NCBI GenBank assembly: GCA_037953625.1
Contig: CM075654.1
Coordinates: 48,491,001 to 48,555,000 of the forward strand
DNA from: Crotalaria pallida
Lineage: Eukaryota; Streptophyta; Magnoliopsida; Fabales; Fabaceae
Length of the DNA stretch: 64,000 nt
Direction: 5' to 3'
Positions 35,299-46,223 of this stretch are shown in pieces. The position numbers and the translations under genes were made by a program. How positions within the stretch are numbered: the first letter of the stretch is position 1; each line of letters begins with the position of its first letter. The notes under the pieces were generated by a model. It searched no databases and had not been told where the DNA came from. It saw nothing but the letters and a program-made list of their open reading frames with translations.

Positions 35299-36666
35299 TT
35301 GCATTGTGTGTCATTTTTGGAAAATCACCATATTAGTCTTACTCTAATGTGTTATTGATTCTTAGTTAAATTGTTCTTGATGATATTTGAAATTGTATAT
35401 GTTAATTGTGTGTGATTCTGTACTGTATTCCAAGTTGGTAGTGAAGCATTTGTATTTAATTTGTGTTTGGTCTTTTAAAACTGAGTTTTTACTTTCTGTT
35501 CTGTCAAAATACTCGAGTTTTTCCAAAAACACTCGAGTATTTTAATTCAAAATTAAATCAGTTTTAAATTGAAAAAGTTTTTAATCAGGGTCTGATAAAA
35601 ATACTCGAGTGTTTCTAAAAACACTCGAGTCTTTATTAAAATACTCGAGTGTTTTTCAAAACACTCGAGTCTTTCGAAACCTCCAATTTTTGAACTTTCA
35701 GACCAAACTCGAGTATTTTCCAAAAACTCGAGTATTTTGCGTTTTCCTGAAATTTGAACTTTCGGACCAAACTCGAGTTTTTCAATTTTTACTCGACTTT
35801 TCTGGGGAAATCTGGGCTGAGTCACGACCGACTCGAATATATTTTCAAAAACTCGAGTATATCCTAAAGAACAACTCTAGTATTTATGAATATATTCGAG
35901 TATTTTGAACTGTTTATATATACTCTCAGGCTCAAGTTTTTTTTGCGACCCTCTTCTCTCTCGGTTTTCTCATATCTCTCTCCTCAAAACTCAGATTTTC
36001 CTCAAAGTTTTGTCAAATCTTACTAGTTTTTCATCCTCTAAACTCTTCTCTCGGTTTTATCCTCCTCCAGATGCTCCAGCTCCTTCGATGTTTTGATGAT
36101 GTTGACCTTTGGATTTTATCTTAGTTTTCATTCTGTTTTTATCATGATTGGTCTTTGTTACATTTTCTGTATTTTGAGAACTTGGTGTTTTGAGACTTTG
36201 AGTTTATTATTGCACCTTTGATTTGGACCTTTTATGATGTTTTTATGTTAATGAATTTGGTCTTCATTATGATGCTTGTGCAAAGCTTCAGGGGGAGCTC
36301 TTTATCGTTATTATATCTCCGTTTTATTTGCATAATTGGTTATGGGGTTTTCCGATTATGCACCTCTCCTCCCTTGATCTTTTTCTAAATTGTTATATCT
36401 TTTTGGCGTATGACAAAAAGGGGGAGAGATATTACACTTGTCTTGTCTTGATATTGTTGCACCTAAAATCTCTAATTATGGTATATACTCTGATAATTGT
36501 TAAATACTCCAATACCATAGGCTTGGTGCTAAAATTAAATTGTCATAACATCTTGCTCAAGCTGAATTTTTAGATAGGTGAAAAGTATCATATAGTGAGG
36601 GGGAGTTGCATCTCCAAGTGGATCAAGCTCAACAAATGGATCAAGTGTTAATTATTTTGTCATCAC
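35299..36666 (+). repeat. Element 2 noncoding region: palindromes, ORF3 remnant, extra purine tracts
   Basis: A cluster of ACTCGAGT palindromes at 35505-35905 is followed by a pyrimidine-rich leader (35940-36070) like the one before the third ORF of element 3. A short CCAGATGCTCCAGCTCCTTCG stub then jumps to TTTTGATGATG, where the rest of the ORF appears to be deleted. Internal purine tracts GGGGGAG occur at 36291-36297, 36414-36428 and 36597-36605. Confidence 0.65.
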
Positions 36667-36681
36667 CAAAAAGGGGGAGAT
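36667..36681 (+). other. Element 2 polypurine tract
   Basis: CAAAAAGGGGGAGAT lies directly before the 3' LTR and primes plus-strand DNA synthesis. Confidence 0.9.
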
Positions 36682-38256
36682 TGTGAATTCAATGCTCCTA
36701 ATTATGTGGATTATGTTTTGATGATGACAAAATAATTAACAAATCATGCCTTGAAGATATTGCAACATCAACATCAACAAGAAGTCAAGAAAAGAAGACA
36801 AGTGCCCAATCATTCTCAATCAAATATTAATTGTAAATTTCTAATTTATGTTGAGAGTGGTTGAGAGTGGGTAGAAATAGTTAGTCTCTTCTAGGAATAA
36901 ATTTTTATATGTTTATTAAGTTGAGATTGACCAAAAATTAATACTTGAGAGGAAAAATAAAATTGAAAAATAATTTTTCCCATATCTGATCAAAATACTC
37001 GAGTATTTTGATAAAGACTCGAGTATATACTCGAGTATTTATAGAAAAACTCGAGTATTTGTGCCAGGTCAGCAATTATGACCGTTAGTCTTGTTCGTGC
37101 ACCAATTCACTCGTGACCGACCAAAAAGACTCGAGTATTTACCAAAAGACTCGAGTATTTTTGTCCAGTCAGCAAAAATGAACGTTGGAGAGACTCAAAA
37201 ACTCAATTGAGGGCATTTGAGTCTCATCCAACCCCAAGAGAGAATTCAGAACCTTATTGTAAAATTGCTCTTTGAATTTATGCAAGAACAAACAAGACAA
37301 CAAGATCATATTGATTCAAGCTTTCTTAATTTCCTCTTCTCAAGTGTTAATTCCCAAAAAGCTCAACTTCTCACTCATATTGTCATTTTATTCCAAGTTG
37401 AGTTTTAGGCCTCAATTCTTACATTGAGCTGTGCTTATTTGTGCTAATCCATTGTGAGATTAGTAATACACATACAAAAAGCTTGATTATTCAAAGTCTT
37501 GGATTGTTCCCAAGCAAACCCTAAGTGGCTTAGGGTGTTGGAAGTCTTGAGAGGTTCTCAAGCACAAGACTAGGAGGTTCCTAGCCCGGTGGAATTTCTT
37601 GAAGGGAGTTCAAGGAAGCTTTGTGAAGAGTTCTTCAATCACCGGAATCAAATTGGGGTAGAAATCAAGAGTTTGGTACACTCTTGAACGGGTTAGGTTG
37701 AGTGAGGCCATTCTCAAGCAATCCTTTGTAATTTCTAACAATTTGATTATTAGTAGAAACTCCTAAGTGATTAGGAGGACTGGATGTAGCTCATTGTTGG
37801 AGTGAACCAGGATAAAATTGCTTGAGTGTTGGTTTATTGCTTTTAATCTACTTTCTAGCTCAATAGACTTAAGTCATTTCAATCAATTAGGATTTATACA
37901 ATTAGGTAGCAAGTTCAAGGAATCTTTGTGTTTAAAATTTATTTAGATTGCTTGCTATTCTGTTGGATAAGTTCCTGTTTATTATTGAATTGATTTGAGT
38001 TAAATTGCTGAATTTTCGTTTCTGGTTTTTCTGCTATCCGATAGGAAAAACTCGAGTATTTAAGAAAAGACTCGAGTTGTTCATCACTGAAAAACTCGAG
38101 TATTTCACAAAAGACTCGAGTCTTTTGTGTCTGATTCCAGAAAATTCAGTCTTAGCTCCATTCTTCAATTATCAATCGAAATATTTGGTATTAGTGCTTC
38201 AAAATACTATTCACCCCCCTCTAGTATTTGCTTAGCCCGCTTGTTGGTTTCCAACA
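36682..38256 (+). repeat. Element 2 3' LTR
   Basis: It is 1575 bp and nearly identical to 28801-30376. I noted five differences, including one base in the C-run of CACCCCCCT. Confidence 0.94.
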
Positions 38257-38628
38257 CCAGTGGTGGGGTCTCCACACAGTCGGGCGAGGTCGAGGAGGAC
38301 CCTGTGGAGGATGAGAGCGAGGAGGAGGTGCATGTTGAGCCGACTGTTTCTGCTAGAGGTGGACCCGCTGGTTCATAGGAGCCTGCATAGCGTAGATGTT
38401 TTGGATCCTAGATCCTAGGGATAGAGCTGTGGAGGATCTGAGGAGCTGCTGAGGACACGGATGACCTGCTCTGGGACTTCTACTTTTGGATTTTGTCATA
38501 TATTGTATATATTTGAGAGGTCTTAGAGTGAGATTTTATTTTATGCAGCTGGTCTGTATATGTTTCACCAAACTTGCTATCTCGACTTTTTACTACTTGC
38601 CTATACTAATGTGGTTTTATGTTATGAC

Positions 38629-38662
<34 letters not shown>

Positions 38663-39039
38663 GATGCCTTATTTACCTCAGCAGTGCCCCATAAGTATTA
38701 TTTTTACTTCCGCGAACTCTGATTTCTATTTCAAAAGGATTCGGCAATAAGTTTATGTTTTATATACTCAAATCCAGCTCGAGAGACAAATGATATGTTT
38801 TAATAAGAATCACAAGTAACGTTTTCTATGATTAAGGAAATGTTCTCTCGAGAGCCTTTTTGAAATTAAGATATTACTAAGCCGGATTCAATTAATAGTT
38901 CATGTTAAAAAGGGTTTATGATCGAGCAAGTACTAACCTAAAAAGGAAAAATTTTCTAGTCCTAATTTTGATAGCAAGTATTTCAATATTTTGGAAATAT
39001 TAATTATTTTCAAGATACAAAAGAGAGCGTCACAGATAA

Positions 39040-39672
39040 GTATTAAATTAATGTATTTCTTATTTAGTTGATCGATGAAGTAACACTTTTTATATATCAT
39101 TATTACGTTTATTATGATATTATAATTAATTGGAGTGGAATCAAAATTAAACTTTTTTTTTAAATATTTTTTTTGTTTCATGGTATTATGAGTATATTTA
39201 AGGATAAATCAAAATATTTCCTATTTCATTGGACATGATAATTTAGTATTTTTTGAATATAAATTATCATCTTTTTAATATGATTATCACATTTATTATT
39301 ATTATTCATATTTAAATATTTTGATATTTTTCATCGTTTATCTTATCTCAAATTAATCATAAGATTTGATTCTAAAAAATCTTTATCCTAATTATTCTAA
39401 TCATCTTGAATTATTTTTTTTTCAATTTTTGAAATGTATGTACCTTTGTTTTTAATCTGTTACAGTTTTTTGTAAAGATTATAACAACTAAAGTATTTAT
39501 CCATTGCAAACTTTTTACAAAATAATAATCATTATATTTAATCATATATCCATATTATTTGTAGAAACCAAATATCCATATTATTGGTAATGTTTAAAAA
39601 AATCTATACTTTATTAGTATTTAATTTGTTTTACTTTTAAAAAAAATATTGGAATATTATTATTTATTATTT
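39040..39672 (-). mobile_element. Helitron C, continuation after the G1 insertion
   Basis: This resumes the homology to the reverse complement of Helitron F. GTATTAAATTAATG.. at 39040 corresponds to about 55995, and the match runs to the TATTGGAATATTATT region that corresponds to about 55400. Beyond 39672 the homology is lost, so the 5' end of this Helitron is missing or was replaced. Confidence 0.7.
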
Positions 39673-39769
39673 ATAGCAATCATTAAAAATAAAGTTCTAT
39701 TTCTCTACCCAAAAAAAATAAAGTTTTATTAAAAATTTAAATTAATATTACTCAAATTATTAAACATAT

Positions 39770-39880
39770 TACTCCATCCATCCGATCTCTATTATAAGAA
39801 AAAGTAATCGAAATCACACTTATTAAGAAAATTAGTTGAATGTATTTAATTTTCTCAAATTCATAAAAAATATAGCTACG
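39770..39880. mobile_element. Truncated Stowaway-like MITE arm
   Basis: ACTCCATCCATCCGATCTCTATTATAAGAAAAAG resembles the left arm of the MITE at 42385. The other arm is absent and the sequence runs into Helitron D. The left boundary is approximate. Confidence 0.45.
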
Positions 39881-41411
39881 CTTGCTCTTACCTCGTGCAA
39901 TGCATGGGTTGTTGATATTTTAATTTTTTATATTAAATATTTTAAATTAAAGATTATTATTAAATAACAATCAAAAATAATTATTCAAAAAGACAGGGGT
40001 TCAAACCAAACCCTATACTTAAAAAGAATTAATCTAAATGATCTTGTTAATAAATTTTGTACTTCCTTATGTGAATAAAAAAAATGATACTTTTTATTTG
40101 AGATATTCCTTATTTATTTGATGGATAAATTAACATTTTTTACATGATTATCTACTTTATTGTGATAAATCAGGATTAAATTGAAATTAAACATTTTGGC
40201 ATTATATTTTTTGTATGATGGTATTATGAGCATATTAACTAAAACATGATCTCCTTTCCATAATTAGAGATCGAGTTTCGTCCCCACATAAGTTGATACA
40301 CAAAGATTAATTATGATGATAGGATGAGAATTACTTAGATAATCATTTTTATGTACTGCAATATAAATATAAAATAAAATCTAAAAACTATGACCGGTCA
40401 ATCACAAATAAATGGAAAAAGTAATTATACTAATTTAATAATATAATTTGTTTAATCCGTGTAAAAAATTTATTAACACAATTTGTTAAAACTAATCATT
40501 AACACCTTATTTTTTAAAAACTATTCATAAACATGTTTTAGCAAACTTCAATTTTAGAGAAATACCATTTCTATAAATATATACATAAGCAGATTTTAAT
40601 CAAATTTAGAAATTTTAATTACTGTCAAAAGATTAATTATAATACCTAATATCGTCGCTTTTTATATGATATAAAAATAAGAATCAATATAAATTACGAT
40701 CAATAAATAAAAAAAAAATGCAAATTAAAGACCATCATTGCATGCCCTTTTTTTCCTCCCTCAAGGCCCATAAACACTAACAATTACACATATAACAGTA
40801 GAGGCATCATCATTGTTTCTTGGTAGCTAGTAGTAACAGAAACCAAACCAAAAGAGATTCCTCTTCTTCCTTGCTCTCAAATCTCAAACCCTCTCTCACA
40901 TGGCCACTAAACACAAGAACATAATCGAACATAAAATACGAAATAATAAAATTAGAGAATTCTTGGAAGTAGAGAGATTTGAAGGTGAAACAAAGGCAAA
41001 GAAGGAAGGTGAGATCATGTTATATATAGTGATTTTTTAAAATATTTTTTTAGGATAATGATTACTTCTTTTTTCAACAAACTGAGGATAATGATTTCAC
41101 ATACAGATAAGTAGAGGAGAATTCTTAGAAATTTTTGTGTTTATCGAACTTTTTGAGGATAATGATTTTTTTAACAAAATGAGGATAACGATTCAACATA
41201 TTCCACATATAGATAATTTATTTAATTTTAAATATTAATTTTGAATAGATAATTTATTTATTTTAAATTATAATTTTGATTAAAGACGATATTATCTACC
41301 TACAAATGCTCTGGTGCGAGTATTCCTTGAGCGAACAAATGTGGTGCCTCAAAAATTTCTCCGACAAACATGGTGCTTCGAAAAGGGATGTTTTTATATA
41401 AGTATAGTAGA
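39881..41411 (-). mobile_element. Helitron D with captured sequence
   Basis: On the minus strand it starts A|TCTACTATACTTATAT at 41411, nearly identical to the 5' end of Helitron F, followed by the CACCATGTTTGTCGG / GGCACCACATTTGT phrases of this family. Its 3' end carries a degenerate hairpin (CCATGCATTGCACG) and TAAGAG followed by CAAG instead of CTAG at 39881. The terminal 350 bp match the family. The middle (about 40230-41030) is unrelated to the other Helitrons here and looks acquired. Confidence 0.72.
40740..41008 (+). pseudogene. Captured host promoter and first exon inside Helitron D
   Basis: AAGGCCCATAAACA near 40764 is a typical plant site II/GGCCCA promoter element. A pyrimidine-rich leader (CTCTTCTTCCTTGCTCTCAAATC) leads to ATGGCC at 40900. 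The frame reads MATKHKNIIEHK..FEGETKAKKEG and meets a good 5' splice site AAG|GTGAGA at 41008/41009. If unspliced the frame ends with TAA at 41038-41040 (46 residues). The parent gene is not recognised. The fragment lies on the strand opposite to the Helitron. Gene-fragment capture is well known for Helitrons. Confidence 0.45.
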
Positions 41412-42384
41412 TAACTATATATAATAAAAAAATGTGCCAACTCTTATGATCCCTTGCTTTGAAAGTCCAATGTCCTGAGTTTACTATTGATTTTCACAAT
41501 ACTGAATGCTTTCATCATAGTTGTCCAGACTAATAGTTGATAAATCATTACTCAACATCATATTACATATTTATCTTGACTTTTGTAATGAAATATTCTT
41601 CCAAGTACTTTATGCCTTAATATAAAAAATGTGCTTAAGTACTGATAACTAAAGCTTAGATACTCTCATTATATGACACAATCCGAAGCTCAGTATAATC
41701 GATCTCTTCCTTTCCAATCTCCTTGTATTTACGAGTCGATATCTGGATAGAGCACCATAAAAACAATTTTTTTATATGAAAAATATCCAAAAGAAGGTAA
41801 GCATAAGTTATATTTCTTGAAGAACAAATACAATTGATATAAAAGGGGTTGCTGACCCACTCCTAAAATTGATCACCTGTCGTTTCAAAAGCCCCTCCCC
41901 TGAATTCTTTTAGCAATGAAATATTTGCATATTAGTAACTTATAGCCCTTCACATGTTTTGAAGTTATCTCCACTTCCTAATTATCTTCATCTCCAATAC
42001 ACAAATATAACATCAATTGCATAAATTAAAACCTCTAGCATCAAAAGTAAAAAAAAAATTGTTATTTTTTTACATTAATAACAATAATTTTAATAATTTA
42101 ATAACAATACTTTATTTATTTTAAAATAATAACAATAATTTTATTTTGGTTTTCCAAGGTATTCACTCGTTCAATTGGATTACTAATCCATTCGACGAAA
42201 TTGTCGACCCCATTCGAGAACAGTCTACTAACAAGACAACTTACTTTCATAAGAGCAAACAAGAGATCAAATCTTCAACCACTTGCTTAAGTAGCAATAT
42301 ATTCATCACCATCTCTGATAGCCTCCACCAATAAATAACAATAATTTAATTTACTAATTTTTTTCTTCCAAATTTAACAAAATA
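41412..42384. other. AT-rich intergenic DNA
   Basis: No gene is recognised. There are A/T runs near 42040-42140. A 62-codon frame at 42146-42334 has no recognisable domain. Confidence 0.4.
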
Positions 42385-42868
42385 CTCCATTCGGTCCCTA
42401 TTATAAGAAAAAGGGTGCATCCATGTTTTGGTCCCAAATATAAGAAAAAAATTAACCAACTTTATATTCCAAATACAATTATTCTTAAAATGTTTTTAGA
42501 AAGCAGTGATCTCATTTAATTTTTGTTTTATTCTCAATACAAATTTCCAAAAGTAGTCATTTTTTTTTAATGATTTTGAGAAAATTAAATACATTCAAAT
42601 AACTTTATTATTTTTTGGTGTACACCAACCGGTACCCGGATCTGGTTTACCCAGAATCCGACTCATCCGGTCCGACCCAACTGAGCTCGCACTAAGCAGT
42701 AGGGGTCTCCCAGCGAGGGTTGCTCCATATCTAAGGCTCGAACTCGAGACCAGTTGGTTAAGGAACCAAGTGAGCTACCACTTGACCAACCTCACGTTGG
42801 TCATTCAACTAACTTTATTAATAAGTGTAATTTAGGTTATTTTTTCTTATAATAGAGACTGGAAGGAG
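42385..42868. mobile_element. Stowaway-like MITE carrying a SINE
   Basis: Terminal inverted repeats CTCCATTCGGTCCCTATTAT (left) and ATAATAGAGACTGGAAGGAG (right) are flanked by TA on both sides (42383-42384 and 42869-42870). The inverted repeat extends into CTTATAATAG/CTATTATAAG. The net size without the SINE is about 275 bp. It directly precedes the start of Helitron E. Confidence 0.75.
42611..42801 (-). mobile_element. tRNA-derived SINE
   Basis: On the minus strand it begins ACCAACGTGAGG, has an A-box-like TGGTCAAGTGGTAGC (42774-42788) and a B-box-like GAGTTCGAGCC (42735-42745), and ends ACACCAAAAAA. A 19-bp target duplication with one mismatch flanks it: CATTCAAATAACTTTATTA (42592-42610) and CATTCAACTAACTTTATTA (42802-42820). 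The body is about 190 bp. The promoter boxes, the A-tail and the long duplication together are diagnostic of a SINE. Confidence 0.85.
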
Positions 42869-42982
42869 TAAATATTTATTATCTTTTATCTATGTATAGA
42901 AAGGCGATTATTCGAGGCACCACGTTTATCGGAGAAATTTTTGAGGCACCACGTTTGTCGGAGATATTTTCGAGGTACCACG

Positions 42983-44387
42983 TGAAACTGCAACAAGGAA
43001 AGCTTTATTTTGATGAAGAAAAAGTGCCAAAGGAATCAACAACAACAACCATTTTAGGAGTCTTCCATTTCCCGCTCCCTTGTAATATTTTATATTTATG
43101 TTGAGTGTGGGTGGTAGACTTAGGTTTTTACTCAAGCGATTATGAGTTAGTTAGCGTGAATACTAGTTAAGCTAAATAGTTGAAAAAGCTTAGAAATGGA
43201 CTAGGTCTTTTGGAAAATCATTTTTGATATTATTTGTTAAGAAAGTAGCAGTAACTACTCGAGTAGTTTGTGCACTACTCGAGTAGCCTGCAATGAATAA
43301 AATTGGTCTGCTCACTGTCTCCACAAACTACTCGAGTAGTCTGTTAACTAATCGATTAGTTCTCAACTAATCGATTAGTTGCTGCACTAATTGAGTAGTT
43401 TGAGAAACAGTGAGTCCACAAATTTTCTCACTACTCGAGTAGTGCTCCAACTACTTGAGTAGTACGTATCAGATCTGTCAGTCTTTTATTTCTTATATGG
43501 CTATTGAAGAGGCAATCAAGGGAGAATCTTTCCTAATCAGTTTTATCAAGCTCCTCCCTGATTCTGGCGATTGAAAATCACATTATAAGGATTACCTCTT
43601 CAACAATAGCGACTGACACACACTGATCTTGAATGAAAAATGTTTTTGAAATCCTTGCACACAAAATAGAACAATTTGATCCAATCCCTTTCTAAGAATC
43701 AATCTCTAGTATTCTAGCTTTTCTTACTCATCATCATTTGAGATTGTTTTGGAGCCGTTTCTCTGTGATCTGATTTCTCCTTTGAAGAAAGGAAGGATAT
43801 CTTGAAGGTTTCAAGGAGTCCTACAATTGGAAGCGTTGAAGAGGTTCTTCAACCAACAAGATCAACTCAAATTGGGGTAGACTTCAAGAGTTTGGTACAC
43901 TCTTGAAAGGGATAGGTGTGATAGAGTGAGGTTCACTTGTATCTCTTATTTGTAACCGATTTGAACTGATTTTAGTAGACACTCCCTAAGGTTTAGGGGG
44001 GACTGGACGTAGCTCTCAGTGGATAGAGAGTGAACCAGTATAATAATTCCATGTGTCTATCTTTTATTGCTTTCGTTTATTTCAGTTATTTAATCTTTCT
44101 TCAGAACCTTAAGTTAGCAAATCATCCGCTTCTGTTCTTGGATTCGTGTTAGCGAAACCCCTCTTTTGAAAACTCTGTTCTCTGTCTGAATTGCCTCGTA
44201 CTACTCGAGTAGTCTCTGAACTAATCGAGTAGTTCATCACTTTTTGGACAGAAAATTAATTTTGTTTTAAAACAGTAAGTGTGTTATTTGTTAATATCAA
44301 TTACATTCGAAAAGTTAATATCGTTACTTCAATTTACTATTCACCCCCCCTCTAGTAAAGTGTTAGGCCGCTTGTTGGTTTCCAACA
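42983..44387 (+). repeat. Element 3 5' LTR
   Basis: 1405 bp, from TGAAACTGCAAC to TTTCCAACA. It has palindromes ACTACTCGAGTAGT and CTAATCGATTAG at 43255-43465 and near 44210, and GGGGGGACTGGACGTAGCTC..GTGAACCAGTATAA as in the solo LTR at 9889-12249. Confidence 0.93.
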
Positions 44388-44389
44388 AG

Positions 44390-44401
44390 TGGTATCAGAG
44401 C
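44390..44401 (+). other. Element 3 primer-binding site
   Basis: TGGTATCAGAGC, complementary to initiator methionine tRNA, lies two bases after the LTR. Confidence 0.92.
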
Positions 44402-44454
44402 TCAGTCGAAAGATCGAGTGTAAAAACTTTTTCGAAAAGATCCTTAAGGAAACC

Positions 44455-46209
44455 ATGGGCTCTAACAATCCTTTTGGAGGGGAAGTCTCTTCAATAAACC
44501 GTTCTCCACTATTTAATGGTGAAGGATATGCTTATTGGAAAGCCAAAATGAAAATATTTATTGAAGTGATTGATATTGATGTTTGGGATGCAATTGAAAA
44601 TGGTCCCTATATACCTAGAAGAAAAATAAATGATGAAGTTGTAGAAATTCCTAAGGCAAGTTGGAATGATGATGACAAAAAGAAAGTTTCCTATGATTTG
44701 AAAGCTAAAAACATCATCATGTCCGCCTTGTCTTATGATGAGTTCTTTAGAGTTTCACATTGTAAAAATGCGAAACAAATGTGGGACGTTCTACAACTTA
44801 CTCATGAAGGGACAAGCGAGGTTAGAAAGGCTAGATTAAATACATTAATGCATGAATATGAGTTATTTCGCATGCTCCCTAATGAGTCAGTTAATGACAT
44901 GCAAAAGCGATTTACTCATATCATAAATCATCTCATAGCTCTTGGTAAAACATTTCTTAATTCTGAAGTTATTAACAAAGTATTGAGATGTTTAAGCAGG
45001 GAATGGCAACCCAAGGTCACAGCTATCATGGAGTCAAAAGATTTAGACACCTTGGATCTTGCAACCCTCTTTGGAAAGCTTCAAGAGCATGAGATGGAGC
45101 TAGGACGCCTCTCTATGCATGAGGAAACAGATAAGAAGAAAAAGGGTATTTCCCTAAAGGTAGCCACTAAGACCCCCAAGGTAAGCAAAGACTCTTCTGA
45201 TAGTGAATCAAATTCTGATATGGATGAGGAAACCTTTGGTCTCATGATTAAAAAGTTTGGAAAGTTTTTTTAAAAATAAAAGAAATTTTAAAGGCAAGGG
45301 AAAAGAGACCAAAGATTCCCATCATAAAGGTAACCATTCAAAAGATAAGATCAGGTGTCATGAGTGTGGAGAACCGGGACACATCAAGGTCTATTGTCCT
45401 AAGCTACTCAAGAAAAGCAGTGAAGAAAGAAAGAAAGGCAAAGACTATAAATTCAAACGGGCTTACATTGTCTGGGATGCACCAGAAGAGAATGAAACTT
45501 CAGATTCAGACTCGTCAGATGATGAGGAGGCAAACCTTTGCTTAATGGGAAGATTTGATGAAGAAGCATCTCAAAGCCATACATCATCTGTGCAAGGAAA
45601 TGAGGTAACCTCCAACACTGAATCTGATACTGAATCTTAATTTGGCGATTATGAAGATTTATATTCTGCTTATATTGACATGCAATTTGAATTTAAGAAA
45701 CTTGCTAAGAGTTATATCAAATTGAAAAATAATGTTTTAAAATACAAAGAGCAAGTTCTTGAATTTGAAAATTGCATGGAAAAATTAAGAAGCGAAAATG
45801 AATCTTTAGAACATTCTATCGCCTGCTTAAAAAGTCAAAAGTGTGAAAGTTGCATTGAATATGAGAAAGAAATTTTAGATTTAAAAACCAAAAATGCAAC
45901 TTTCTAAAACAGTGATAGAATGCTAAATAAACTGCTTAATGATCAACGAGATAATTCAAACAAAACAGGCCTTGGATATCAAAATGTCAAATAGAAAATT
46001 TTTAGAAAAGTTGGCTCATTTTCAAAATTAAATAATTCAAAAAGGCCAACTTGTTTTTATTGCGGGATTCATGGTCATACATCGAATGTTTGTAAGATAA
46101 GGCATCATGGTATTGCAAATGGACTTTTGTTTGGATTGTCAAGGGAGAAGATCCCTATACTAACACCAAGGGACCCAAGACTACTTGGGTACCCAAAATG
46201 AGTAAGTAA
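44455..46209 (+). pseudogene. gag: Element 3 gag, inactivated
   Basis: It starts MGSNNPFGGE at 44455. The capsid region is intact to about 45260, where a one-base change shifts the frame in the FGKFF poly-T stretch. The next frame carries zinc knuckle C-HE-C-GEPG-H-IKVY-C. Stops follow at 45638-45640 and 45905-45907 and again near 45992-46010. The second knuckle C-FY-C-GIHG-H-TSNV-C is present near 46051-46092, then another one-base loss near 46125. The end is WVPKMSK before TAA at 46207-46209. Confidence 0.88.
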
Positions 46210-46223
46210 TCTCTGTCTTGTAG

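Larger units (their letters stand above)
28801..38256 (+). mobile_element. Copia element 2, SIRE lineage, intact gag and pol
   Basis: This is a 9456-bp element flanked by perfect CCAGT duplications (28796-28800 and 38257-38261). Its parts are 5' LTR 28801-30376, primer-binding site 30379-30390, gag 30447-32225, pol 32239-35298, a noncoding palindrome region, polypurine tract 36667-36681 and 3' LTR 36682-38256. The LTRs differ at about five positions over 1576 bp, so the insertion is recent. Gag and pol are uninterrupted and the catalytic residues are present. It is the best candidate for a recently mobile element here. It is inserted in the ORF of the G1 LTR. It lacks the third ORF found in element 3. 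Confidence 0.95.
28444..38378 (+). pseudogene. ORF inside the G1 LTR, split by element 2
   Basis: An ATG at 28444 opens a frame that reaches the insertion point of element 2 at 28800 and continues in frame from 38262 to a TAG at 38378. Without the insertion it encodes 157 residues. The first 75 residues are rich in Arg, Pro and aromatic residues (LVRVRPRRFR, GPPPARPMRRFHSFRFR). The C-terminus is strongly acidic (EVEEDPVEDESEEEVHVEP). I recognise no domain. LTRs normally do not code, and copy A lacks this segment. It may be a captured host fragment or an accessory LTR ORF. It is now inactivated by the 9.46-kb insertion. Confidence 0.55.
13701..39034 (+). mobile_element. G1 gypsy-type solo LTR, copy B (interrupted twice)
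   Basis: It starts TGTAACACCCCTAATTTT at 13701 and ends GAGCGTCACA at 39034. After removing the nested insertions 14043-26333 and 28801-38261 (with one target duplication each) about 3.58 kb remains, with no internal retroelement domain, so it is a solo LTR. Flanks are TATAA (13696-13700) and GATAA (39035-39039), a 5-bp duplication with one mismatch. The Helitron C sequence is continuous across the insertion. The LTR carries six AACCGGTT palindromes, a TGG-loop hairpin array (28000-28219), a possible TATA box (26419-26426), an ORF (28444-38378, split) and an (AT)n tract at about 38630-38660. Confidence 0.82.

Noticed and set aside
28801..38256. CRISPR-like regularly spaced repeats, considered for the ACTCGAGT clusters
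   Set aside because: The units are palindromes of 8-14 bp with irregular spacing inside LTRs of a plant retrotransposon; there is no array structure or cas gene.
42146..42334. 62-codon frame before the MITE
   Set aside because: No recognised domain, start context or conservation evidence.
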